Assembly: GCA_030272155.1 (NCBI GenBank)
Contig: CP126192.1
Span: 2,266,501-2,330,500 of the forward strand
Origin: Tetradesmus obliquus
Lineage: Eukaryota; Chlorophyta; Chlorophyceae; Sphaeropleales; Scenedesmaceae
Reading direction: 5' to 3'
DNA length: 64,000 nucleotides
The first letter of the stretch is position 1. Each line of letters starts with the position of its first letter. The notes under the pieces were generated by a model. That model made no database searches. It had not been told where the DNA came from and was given only the letters and a program-made list of their open reading frames with translations. The translations under genes and the position numbers were made by a program. This document shows, one piece after another, positions 27,893 to 43,400 of this stretch.

Positions 27893-27945
27893 GGCACTGC
27901 AGCAGCTGTCAGGCCTCTGCAGGCACCACGGTTGCTGAGCACCAT
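23075..27945 (-). CDS. Secretory METTL24-like methyltransferase fused to GT-A-like glycosyltransferase
   Basis: Thirteen exons in transcript order: 27945-27803, 27610-27552, 27355-26858, 26599-26363, 26128-25852, 25564-25378, 25079-25052, 24833-24780, 24469-24315, 24067-24038, 23780-23686, 23468-23391, 23135-23075. Phases agree; 633 aa. The first two junctions are least sure. Seen: an N-terminal signal/anchor with a nine-Leu core. Next is a Methyltransf_22/METTL24-like domain (NPPYYRWRF-type SPYYRWRFCDM, VVYSVG SAM-loop-like, LKIDMEGPD at about 231-239, closing Cys-Cys ... FAWLHV). An acidic linker leads to a glycosyltransferase-like domain: LVVSMASFP (364-372), DFGPATKLLP, a TIDDDTYY metal/nucleotide-sugar motif (465-472) and DDIWFSAH (557-564). 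Exon 26128-25852 contains the end of the first domain and the start of the second, so the fusion is not an artefact of joining genes. Likely a Golgi glycan-modifying enzyme; substrates unknown. Confidence 0.83.
24655..24765. repeat. Imperfect tandem repeat next to a splice donor
   Basis: TCTGCGTGATGTCTG units followed by CTGTGCAG/GCAGTGG recur two to three times in the intron just after exon 24833-24780 of the fusion gene. The last unit abuts the donor. Confidence 0.65.
27862..27891 (-). repeat. (CAG)10 read as CTG: polyLeu of a signal sequence
   Basis: On the minus strand the run is CTG repeats encoding the Leu core of the signal/anchor of the methyltransferase-glycosyltransferase. Repeat length changes would directly alter targeting-helix length. 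Confidence 0.85.
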
Positions 27946-29370
27946 GGCCTCAAAAGCTAAACTAAGGAGATCTTAGCATCGTTTTCGGCACCAGGAAGCT
28001 GCTGCTGCGGCTGCAACCGAACACAGTGACGCTTTCGTGGAGCAAGGCCTCAGCAGATGTAGCGCAGTGCTTTGTTTGTACGCCACGCGGCAGCAACGAT
28101 ATATTTGCACTCAAAAGATGCAATGACAAGCACGAAGTGAAGCCTGAAAGTCAAATCACAGCGGCTCGAGTGCCAGGCCTGGCACGATGACAGAAATATA
28201 ATGCAGCGCGTCAGATCCCATGCGTGTTGCGAATGAGTACACTCATGCATCTAGACAAGCGATCCGGAGTCTGTTATGCACCGCTCGCCAAGGTGGATTA
28301 ACAGTTGGCCACTGAGATAAACTCGAAAGGCGCAGCGTGCTGATCGAGGCGTTACCAGCTGATTGAAATTACCCAAAACTGCTTGAAAATCAACGATAAC
28401 GATAGCTCATCAACATGCCTTGCAGAGAGCCCACCAACATCTCATGTACAGGTGGCGACCCAGCCTGCCAGGCTACCGGGGGCCCGAAGCAGCCAAGGCA
28501 CCCTGAACACAGCTGAAACGCCTGCACATCAGACAAAAACAAGTCAGACTGCAACAGCAGCTTCTGTTTCCCCTCCTCCAGCATAGCATCACAGCAAGGA
28601 GTTGAAGCTCAGCAGACAAGCATTGGACTGCTAGGCACGGGGCGATGCGTCCTTTACCATCATCAACGTCAGCCACCATCATATTAAATGATCAGTTGCA
28701 TGCACTGAAGTGCAAATTGCAGCCTGAACTCTGCCTACCCAAAGCAGAATCCACAAAATCCGCAGCAGGCGTACTGAACAATATCATGGCATGGCGGGCA
28801 CTGCAGGCAGGCAGACGATCCTTGCATCCCTATATGCTGCATAGATCTGCATTGCATCACATTCACGCACGCCACTGCGCCTTTGAGGTCACCCGACATT
28901 GACAACACCAAAAGCTGGTGACAAAAAATGGCTGATGGGAACCGCTGGTGTGCAACGAGCACTGCAGAGTGCCACTGGTCATGCGGCATAGTGCTGTGTC
29001 GTGTTGCAGACACTGCAGATGGGAACCGCTGGTGTGCACACTATAGCTGCTACCTGCTGATGTACATAGAGCCAAGCGTGCTACTGTATGAAACTGGCGA
29101 TGGCATAAACAACGTTGGTCAGCAGCACATTCAACAAAAACACATGTACGGAGTGACCAGTGGCCAGCCGCTCCTTGAGTGCATGCCATCTCCATGCATG
29201 TTGCCAAACTGACTCGACAACCTTCAGAAACCCAAACAACAGTGTGTGATGTTCAGCATAACAAGCTGCTACTGGCGCACAGCAGATTTGGTTATGACGC
29301 GCTGTTTTTGACCAGCTGAGCACAAAGAACTGCACCACACAGCAGCTTGCCCCACAGCCCAGCAGCCTCC
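27946..29370. other. Intergenic region, no gene seen
   Basis: Holds the upstream region of the fusion gene and the 3' end of TFIIE beta. A 21-bp segment beginning GATGGGAACCGCTGGTG is present twice about 86 bp apart (28932 and 29018). An open frame at 28383-28586 is low complexity and unsupported. Confidence 0.5.
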
Positions 29371-32300
29371 TCACTTCCTGTCGATACTGGTGTACTGCTG
29401 CGCGTCCGCACCCGTCAGCATGTCCGCCATGTGCACGTTGGTCATGTGCCGGATGTTCATCTTGCGCTTCTTCTTGACCCGCTCAGCCTTCACCAGGCTG
29501 ATGGGCTTGCGGCTGGACACGGCGCTGGCCAGCGCGCTGCGCATGCCCAGGCCCGACAGGCTGGCCATGAGCTCCGCAGGGTCCAGCGGCAGCTGCAGAT
29601 GATAAGACACAGATAGGCATCAGGGCAGGGCACAGGTGGTGGTTTTCATATGAGGGCCAAGTTTCCAAGCCATGCCCAGGCCCGACAGGCCCGGCAGGGC
29701 CCAGCGGCAGCTGCAGGAGCCCAGCAGGTGCTCAGCGCAGCGCAGGGCACGGCTGGTGATGCCATGCATGTGCATGTCTGCCAAGCTCTCTCACGACGTG
29801 GTGAGGCGATGCTTTGAGGTGACATTGGAAACGACAACCACAATCTGTCTGTGAGAGTGATTGGAGGAGCACCCCCATCTCGCCCTGCGGCAGCATGTGT
29901 TGCTGTTGCGCTCTGCGGCCTACAGCTCATTAGACACACCCATGCTTGTCACACCACCTGTCTAGATAACACTATGCGACCCAGCACATGCAGCCCCTCT
30001 CGCCACCTGCGTCTTCAGGTACACCTCCGCCATGTCCTGCGGCGCGCTGGTCCGCTCCTCAGGGGCCGCAAAGTACACGTCCACCTTGAACTCAGCGTTG
30101 TAGAACTTAAACGCCGCACCTTCCGCATGCAGCTGGTCTGCGTCACGCAGCACGTGCCTGCGACAGCAGCAGGAGCAGCAGCAGCACCAAGGCGCGCAGG
30201 CATTGGCGCTTGCCTGCTCATCATGTCGGGGTGCAGTAGCACCAAGGCGCGCAGGCGTTGGCGCTTGCCTGCTCATCATGTCGGGGTGCCAGTAACCCGC
30301 GCTGGTGCAGCCCACATTTTCACATTCCGCTCCAACCAAACGTGCTTTGCACGTGGATAAGCACAAGCTTAGATCCGTGTAGCGCGTCTGCTGCTTTGCT
30401 TAATCACGCGTTGCTCCTTTCCAGCGGTTCCCGACACAGCTCAGTGCATGCACGCATACACGCCTGCATGCCCCGTGTCTGCTGGCAGCTACGCTCAGCT
30501 GACTGCCTGCTTCCCGCAGAGTACAAAAATAAGCAGCATTGACACAGCTAGCCTCGCCAGTTGCTGCCAGCGCTGCATATCCTGCGAGTGCTTACTCGTA
30601 TCCGTCGCTGATCTCATTGGCCTTCACGCCCTGCGGGTGCTCCCGCAGGAAGCGCAGCAGGCTGGCCTTGTCGCGGATGCCGTGCTCGCTGCGGTACATG
30701 AAGCCGTGCGCGGTCGCTGCCACGCGATCATTGCCCACCAGCAGGTTGTAGAGCGCGCCGCCTTCGACAGTGTCGTACCTGGCAAAAGACAACAACAAGA
30801 CGGCATGCACACTAGGCATGAGTACACAGTTGCAATGTACCGTAGTAACACATGATGAATTGACAAAACTCCTATTTTTTGGACTGTCGTAACATTACTG
30901 TATTTTTTAGGTTGGTTTTGTCAATTCTTATTATCGTATAAATATTTCGACTGTCAATTGTATTAAACTTTACAAGCAAAGTTGCAAAAAGCTGCGAAAT
31001 CGCTGCAAACATTCCCTCGCGGGGCGAGTGAGGCTCTCGTTCCGGTTCAACCTGAAGCTCAGGTCACACCGCCCGCCACGAGCGACCGGCAAGATCGCTC
31101 AATGCTGCACGGCACTGACCAATACCACCATCTAGTTGTGACTACTGTTGATTACTAGTGCTATCAAAGTATCAAACTTTCAGCAATGTCACTCTGCAGC
31201 CACTGGCAACCACAATAAGCAGCACCATGCTCAAGTATTTGAAGAAACTAACGGATGAAGGGAAACAGCAGCAGGAAAAGAAGAAGTGGGAAGCTGCAGA
31301 TAAGGCTGCAGCAGACTTCAAGCAGCGTGCTGCGGAGTATGCAGCACAGCCAAAGAAGGCTGGCAGGTGGGTTGCTTGCTTCCAGCTGTAATGCAGCACA
31401 GCCACATGGCTATGGCTGTGACAGCCTGCATCACATCAATAGAACGGCGGTTCGTCTTTAAACAGCTGGTGGCTGATTATAGCCTACCACATGCAGGCCA
31501 TCACACCATGAGGGGCAGGATGCTCATATTCTTCAGCATGCCTGTCCTGCTAGGCCATTACAGTAAGATGTGAACTGGACACAGGCATTCCATTGAATGG
31601 CAGCAGTCAACTGATGCTGGGCACCATATCTGCATCACTGGTAACTCACTGAGCTGCATAATGATAAACAAGCAATGAAGAGTTGATAAGTAGGGTCTTG
31701 CAGCAGAAAATTGACAAAACAGCGTTTTTTTCGGGGTGTCAAATGTCTAATCACAGGTATTTTCAGCCCTGTCAAAAGTTTAAATATGGTCAAAAATCGC
31801 TGTCAGATCTAAAAATATAAAGTATTATTTGGCCTGTCAAATCATCAAGCGTTACTACGGTATGGTCGTTTGTAGTACAGCGCGCCGCCTTCCACCGTGT
31901 CGTACCTGGCAGGAGACAACCGCGAGATGCACACTTGGCAATAGTACACAATCGCCATGTGTAGTTGTGTTTTGTTTTGCACAGCGCGCCGCCTTCCACT
32001 GTGTCGTACATTGCAGGACAACAAGAACGTATGCAGCGTGTCATGATGTTCTCACACCGTGTGCAACCTTGCAGGACACATATGCAAACTGCAGAATCGG
32101 ACACACGCACTGTGTCCTACCTTGCAGGACACAAGCCCCAAAGTGTGCGGTTCACACACTGTGTCGTCTCTTGCAGGACACAGCTAACGACCGATTGTAC
32201 AGGAAAACCAACACAGGGGAGACCAGACAGCGCTTGAGCAGCAAGGCCGGGTGGAAGGTGCTGCTGCCACAAGCAGTACTATGTTATGCTCACAACAGTG

Positions 32301-32971
32301 GTGGGTAGCCAGGTGTGCTGAAGTTGGCCAGCACTCTACCAGCTTGCAGTACCAAGCTTCAACCGGCGAAGGACGCACATCATGCGCCACACGATGCGCA
32401 ACATGGACCAAGGGCATTTGCTGTGTCGTCTTGCAGGACTTGCTGACGGTGACACACTGCTGCTGCAACTGCGGCTTTCGGATGTGCATGTACTTTTGGC
32501 GGCTGCTGCCGCACCCTTGACAACAGCACAGTTGCCACATGCCCAAGTGAAGTGTCACTGCCAACCTCGCTGTGCTGCTGCTGAAAAAACACAGCATGCT
32601 GCTCACCATGCAGGGATGGCGTCCCTCACAATCTCCTCCCAGCTGATGGGGCTCTCCCTTGCTTGGTGCGCTTCCAAGAACTGCAGCACATCCTTGACCT
32701 GCTTGCTCATGTTGACATCGCGTGGCTTTGTGCCAAAGCGCTCCTCCTTGGTCTTCTCTAGAAACGGCTTGTCCGGCCCTGGTTTGGGCCGCTTGACTGC
32801 TGCTTTGCTGCTGTTGGACTTCTGCTTCGGTGCTGCTTTGGCCACCAGCTCGCCTGCTGAAGCCATCGTCATTTGCACAGCTCCCTGCTTCCATGCTGCT
32901 AGAGATGGCTTAGGTGCTTGTCCTGCTGCTGCTGCAGCAGCAGCAGCTGCTGCTGGTGTCTGGCTTTCCAT
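29371..32971 (-). CDS. GTF2E2: Transcription initiation factor IIE subunit beta (TFIIE beta)
   Basis: Four exons in transcript order: 32971-32607, 30778-30596, 30157-30007, 29592-29371; phases agree and the product is 306 aa, close to human TFIIE beta (291 aa). TFIIE beta binds TFIIE alpha and helps recruit and regulate TFIIH at RNA polymerase II promoters. Seen: an Ala-rich N-terminus, a Lys-rich linker, winged-helix segments (VLQFLEAHQ ... YDTVEGGALYNLLVGNDRV ... LLRFLREHPQGVKANEI), a second winged-helix part (HVLRDADQLHAEG ... KVDVYFAAPEE) and the C-terminal basic ERVKKKRK plus NIRHMTNVHMADML typical of the family tail. The first intron (30779-32606) is unusually long and full of repeats and degenerate copies of exon 2. 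The start at 32971 is the first ATG of the exon frame. Confidence 0.88.
29667..29717 (-). repeat. Partial copy of TFIIE beta exon 4 5' edge inside the adjoining intron
   Basis: The segment repeats the sequence at about 29541-29598 (ATGCCCAGGCCCGACAGG ... CAGCGGCAGCTGCAG) with an internal deletion of roughly 15 nt. It therefore carries a second copy of the acceptor and first codons. Confidence 0.75.
30183..30292. repeat. Two-copy 55-bp tandem repeat at a splice acceptor of TFIIE beta
   Basis: AGCACCAAGGCGCGCAGGC begins units at 30183 and 30238 that differ at one or two bases. They lie in intron 2, just upstream of the exon beginning at 30157. Confidence 0.9.
30857..30927. repeat. AT-rich inverted repeat in TFIIE beta intron 1
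   Basis: GAATTGACAAAAC at 30857-30869 is the exact reverse complement of GTTTTGTCAATTC at 30915-30927. A further direct copy (AATTGACAAAAC) is at 31709-31720, followed by an AT-rich stretch to about 31850. Composition is far more AT-rich than the surroundings, suggesting an inserted element. Confidence 0.75.
31873..32035 (-). pseudogene. Two degenerate copies of the TFIIE beta exon 2 start
   Basis: On the minus strand, about 31955-31873 and 32035-31981 repeat the exon 2 acceptor region and the first codons (YDTVEGGAL). The real exon begins at 30778. The first copy even keeps a usable CCTGCCAG acceptor, but both lose the frame after about ten codons. Further shorter echoes (TGTGTC[GC]T..CTTGCAGGACAC) follow at about 32040-32180 and 32420-32440. 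Confidence 0.8.
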
Positions 32972-33438
32972 GACACGCCTCAGCTGCCCATTTTCCGTAA
33001 GTAACACGTGTGAATAGATCAATTTGAGCAAATAAGCTCAGCCAAACGTCATCGCATCATGGCAGACGAGGGCAGCAGATGGACTGTTCCCCACACCAGA
33101 GAACCTCAGCGCATCTCCGGACACGAACTGTAGTAGATATACGAAGAAATTGCGCACAGGGGTGCGCTTGTTGCCAGCATTGTCGGGGATGAGTTGGTAT
33201 GCGTGTTACAAGGTTATGTCACTGGAGGGTTCGTATTTGGGGTGTGGTTGCATCACATCACAGCCGTTCGAGCGGTAAGGTTGACAGGTGTCAAAGTGGT
33301 TATTTCTTGTTGTTCAGGCTCGTTCTGCTGAGGTTGATCCTGCCACCTGCAACACCCTAACTCCCAGACAACAGTAACTGCTGCCCAGCACCTGCCATCA
33401 TCGTCATAGCAGTACTGCAGAGTTGGGTGCTTGATGTT
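32972..33438. promoter_or_regulatory. Shared divergent promoter region of TFIIE beta and RECQ1
   Basis: The start codons of the two genes face away from each other across 467 bp, with no other coding sequence between them. No TATA box was confidently picked. Promoter activity is inferred from geometry alone. Confidence 0.45.
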
Positions 33439-39146
<5,708 letters not shown>

Positions 39147-40420
39147 CGCTAGATCTTTGGTTGCTGCTGGCAGCACGCTGTTGTTGGCACAGTCAAACAA
39201 CTCACATGGTGGTGTCACATGTGGCCAGCTGCAGCCGGAGCTGATCCGCAAGAGAGATGTTTGGGCAATACGCAGTGATCAGCGTCCAGTGTTATTTTGG
39301 TTGGTGGATTCTAAAATTAGCGGGATGGGCCCTTCTGCCCCCTTTTCCACATCAAAGGCTGTTGAAAAATTTTAATAGTTGCTGTGACCAGGTCAGCGCA
39401 GCGCAGCTGCCCCTGCCAGCGTCGAGTCAGCAGTGGCAGCAGCAGCAGCATGGAACGTACTGTACTGCCTGAGAACAATGATACCTGTATGGCTTCCTCC
39501 TTGCAAAAATGCATTATTTAAATCCGGTTGGTGTCATTGCGCCGTTTTTTTTGTGGAAGCTGTGCGATCGCTGCGCAGAGAAGAGGCGGGCAGCTGGGGT
39601 AAAGGCTTCCCAAGCTCTTCGGCTGATTTCGTTGCATCTCTGCACAGCCGGGACCAGGCAGCTTGAAGTACTGTTTGCTGTAGATAAGGTGGTACGATGA
39701 GAGCAAGGCGCTAAGCTTTTCACAACGAAGGAGGGACTGCTGGGGTCTGGTTATCGAGATGACATGCGTGCCTCCAACGGGCTTGCAACGGACTCCATTG
39801 GTTGTTTTGGCAACTTTATGCGGTGATGAATTGAACAGCGGCAAGGAAGCTTGATAACCCTGGCACAACGCACATAAGCTGCCGTTCCTTCGTCTGCTTC
39901 CACTGAGCAGACCACTTTTTTAATCGCTCCTTGTAGCTTACATGCTAATCTGGATTCTAAGGGCACGCTACACATAAGAGGAGCCTCTACTGGCACAGCG
40001 AGCGATGGGAGCTGGGCAGCAGCTCCAGCCAAGCATCGTGCCTGACAAACAGTTTGAAAGGGTGAGTATATCTCATGATTGACAGCTGAGGTGGATGCGT
40101 TGCCATGCTTGCCCTGGCTTGGTGTGTCAGTGATGGGAGCCAGTGACGCTTACGGCAGCCAGCAAGTGGAGGTGCGATGCGTTCAACTTTGTGTTGCACT
40201 CGTTTTACGTCGGCGCTCGGACCTCGTTCTGCTCCACGAACTATGAACTTGTGCATCACTGCAAGCACTCAACAGCAGCCAATGATACCACCAGCAGTAG
40301 CCTCCATCACAGGATGTTGATGTATGTTGACTGCAGGCGACTAACGGCCATGTTCTGGGGGAACCCACAAGGCAGCTGCTGGCCTGCCACTGAGGCTGGT
40401 CGCGACAGCAGCAGCTCCCA
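39147..40420. other. Intergenic region with one orphan exon-like start
   Basis: Holds the RECQ1 3' end and the upstream region of the giant surface gene. At 40005 an ATG opens 19 codons (MGAGQQLQPSIVPDKQFER) ending at a good donor (GTGAGT). No matching second exon was found. It could be a 5' exon of an unseen small gene, a decayed gene, or chance. Confidence 0.4.
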
Positions 40421-43400
40421 ATGGACGAAAGCAGACCAATTTTAATGTCTCGAATACGTGTGCTGTTGCTCCTGGCGCTGGCCGGGTGCCTGCACTCCAG
40501 TCAGGTAAGAGCGAGGCACTACTGCTACTGCCTGGTCGAAACTGTCGCCAAACAGTGTCCGTGGCTTGTGGATCGGTTCCTTCTGACTACAGTTTTCTGT
40601 ATCGCAGGCTCGTGATGCCTGCTTGGAGCGGCTATGGCAGGAAGGTGCCAGCAGCAATGCCGCAGCAGCACCTCCAGTGACAGTGAGCCTGACAACATTT
40701 GAAGAGCTTCAACAGCACATAGACAACGCAACAGGGCCAACTACGTTCTTAATTGACGCCAAGCAGACACCTCTGCCTGCTGGCCGGACTGTACAGATCA
40801 GCAAGCCTGACATCACCATTGCTTCTGCATCTGACTTCCTGAGCAGCAGTACAGGCAGCAGAAGCAGCAGCGATGGACCCCTGCAGCTGGCAGTGGACTG
40901 TGCAACCGCAGGCTCACTGCTGCAAATCAGGTGGGTTGCAGCCGCGTGTATGGCTGGTGATGTGCTGCACATCAGCCAAACGGCACTGGTTCCTGACCCC
41001 GCTGCACATGGTAGCACCAGAGAGCCATCAGCGAATCACGGGGCTCACAGGCTAACAGCTCCTCTGCATGATAAGGCGAGATGTTGTGTGCTTGCTCTGA
41101 CAGATGTGTGCTTTTGCCGCCGACTTGCTGCTTGCAGGGCACCTGGGTTCAAGCTGCTGGGGCTGCAGGTCACAGGCTGCAGCAGCTCAGCCGTGCAGCT
41201 GGTCGGCGTCAAGCGGGCGGTGCTGCGCAGCTGCACCTTCAGCAGCAACGGAGGCAGCAAAGCCAGCAGTGGCGGGGCAGCCGTGTCAGCAACGCGCTCG
41301 CAGGTCTGGCTGGACGACTGCATCTTCAGCGGCAACAACGCCGGCAGCGGGCCTGGCGGCGCTGTCGCAGCAGTGTCCAGCCAGCTGCTGGTCACCGGCA
41401 GCACCTTCACCGGCAACAGCGCGGGCCAGGTCGGCGGCGCGCTGTCGCTGCAGGGCCGCGCAGACGCGAGCATTACTGGCAGCTTGCCGGCCTGCTGGAA
41501 GGACGTGGATGGTGTACTGGACGGCGTGCGGCTGCGGCGCAACAGCGCGGCGCTGCACGGCGGTGCGCTGGCGACTAATGGCAGCCACGTGGTGCTTAGC
41601 GGCAGCTCAGGCAGCGGCAACTCGGCACGCTACGGCGGCGTACTGTACGCCGGGCAGGCAGCAAATGTGGTGCTACGCGGGCGCTGCAGCATGACCGACA
41701 ACAGCGCCAGCAGCAGCGGAGGCGTGGTGTATGTGGTCGGCCCAGGTGTGCGGGTTGTACTGCAGAGCAGCACCTTTGCAGGAAACACAGCAGACGTCCT
41801 GGGAGGGGTGCTGTCAGCAAAGGACGAAGCAGTCGTCAAGCTGGAGAGCAGCACCTTCACCAGCAACAAGGCCAAGCTGGCAGCTGGCGTGCTGTATGCG
41901 CGCGACGCCAACCTGACCGCAAACGCGTGCACGTTTGGCAGCAACAGTGCCACGCGCGACGGCGGCGCGCTCTACTGCGCTGGCGGCTGCAGCTGGTCGG
42001 TCAAGGCCAGCACGTTTAGGGAGAATCAGTGCGGCGCCAATGGCGGTGCGCTGTTTGGCTGGAACCTTGCAGCTACAATCTCCAGCAGCAGCTTGGAGGA
42101 CAACAGCGCAGGGGCCCTGGGCGGTGCAGTGTCAGTGGCAAACAGCACGTTGACGGTGCATGGCAGCCGCATTGGCGGCAACAGCGCCTATGGCAGCGAT
42201 GCGGCAGGAGGCGGCGTTTACTGCCAGAGCAGCACCCTCGACGTGACTGATTGCACGCTAGACGCGAATGCAGCCACATGGGGTGGCGCGGTGTACGTCA
42301 CCAACAGCAGCCTAGCAATGACCGGCGGCAGCATCAGCAACAGCAGCGTGAGCGGCAGCGGCGCCGCGCTGTACGTGCTGCGCAGCCCCACCAGCCTGGT
42401 CAATGTGACGCTGTCACACAACGATGCGCAGCAGCACGGCGGCAGCTTGTACTGCCACTACAGTGCCTGCAGTATGACCGGGTGCGACGTGTCGTACGAC
42501 TCGGCCTCGCTGGGCGCTGGCTGCGTGTGGGCTGGCTACGGCAGCATGGCGCTGCGCGGCAGCCACTTCCTGGGCTGTGTCGCAGCCACGCAAGGCGGTG
42601 GCGGCCTGCATGCGCAGTCGGCTAGCAATGTGTCGGTGGTGGCGTGCAGCTTCACTGGCTGCAGCGCGCTGAAGGCAGCTGGCGGCGGGCTGCTGCTGGA
42701 GGGCGTTACTTCTGCAGTGGTGAAGGGCAGCTTGTTCGCGGCCAACCAGGTGGGCAGGAACAGCAGGTTGAGACTGCAGCAGGGCACAGCTCAAAGGCAG
42801 TTGCCCACGCCTGCATGTTGCAACTGTCAACAGCTGCACTGCATGTAGCCGTGCTTGTCGCTGCAGATTCGCTGCAACATTGCTGCCTGCCGACTGTGCA
42901 CTGTGTTTCTTCGTGCCTCTTGCTGCTGTGTTGCAGGCGTTGACCGGCGGATCCGTGTCTCTGGCCAACACCAGCCTCAGCATCAGCGGCAGCAGCCTGC
43001 TCAACAGCACAGCAACAGTTGGCGGCTGCATTGCAGCGTCTGGCGGCAGCAGCCTCACCCTATTCAATGGCACAGCAATTGCAGGCAACGCAGCAGCAGT
43101 TGGCGGCGGCATTGCACTGGACAACACCAGCCTGGCAGTGACAGGCCCCGTGGCTGTGTCGTGGAACAAAGCGCTTGCGCCCAGTGCAGCCGCAGGCTCA
43201 GCAGCAGCAGGTGCAGCAGCAGCCGGCACCACTGCACAGCTCGCGCCAACTGCAGAGTTTGCAGGACAGGCGGTGCTGCGCGGCATTGCTGGCGGCATGT
43301 ACGCGCGGGGCGGCAGCGTCATCGGCAGCGGACTGCGGCTGGAGCGCAACACAGCAGACAGGGTGGGCGGCGGCGGCTACTGGGACCGCACCGGCGTGCG

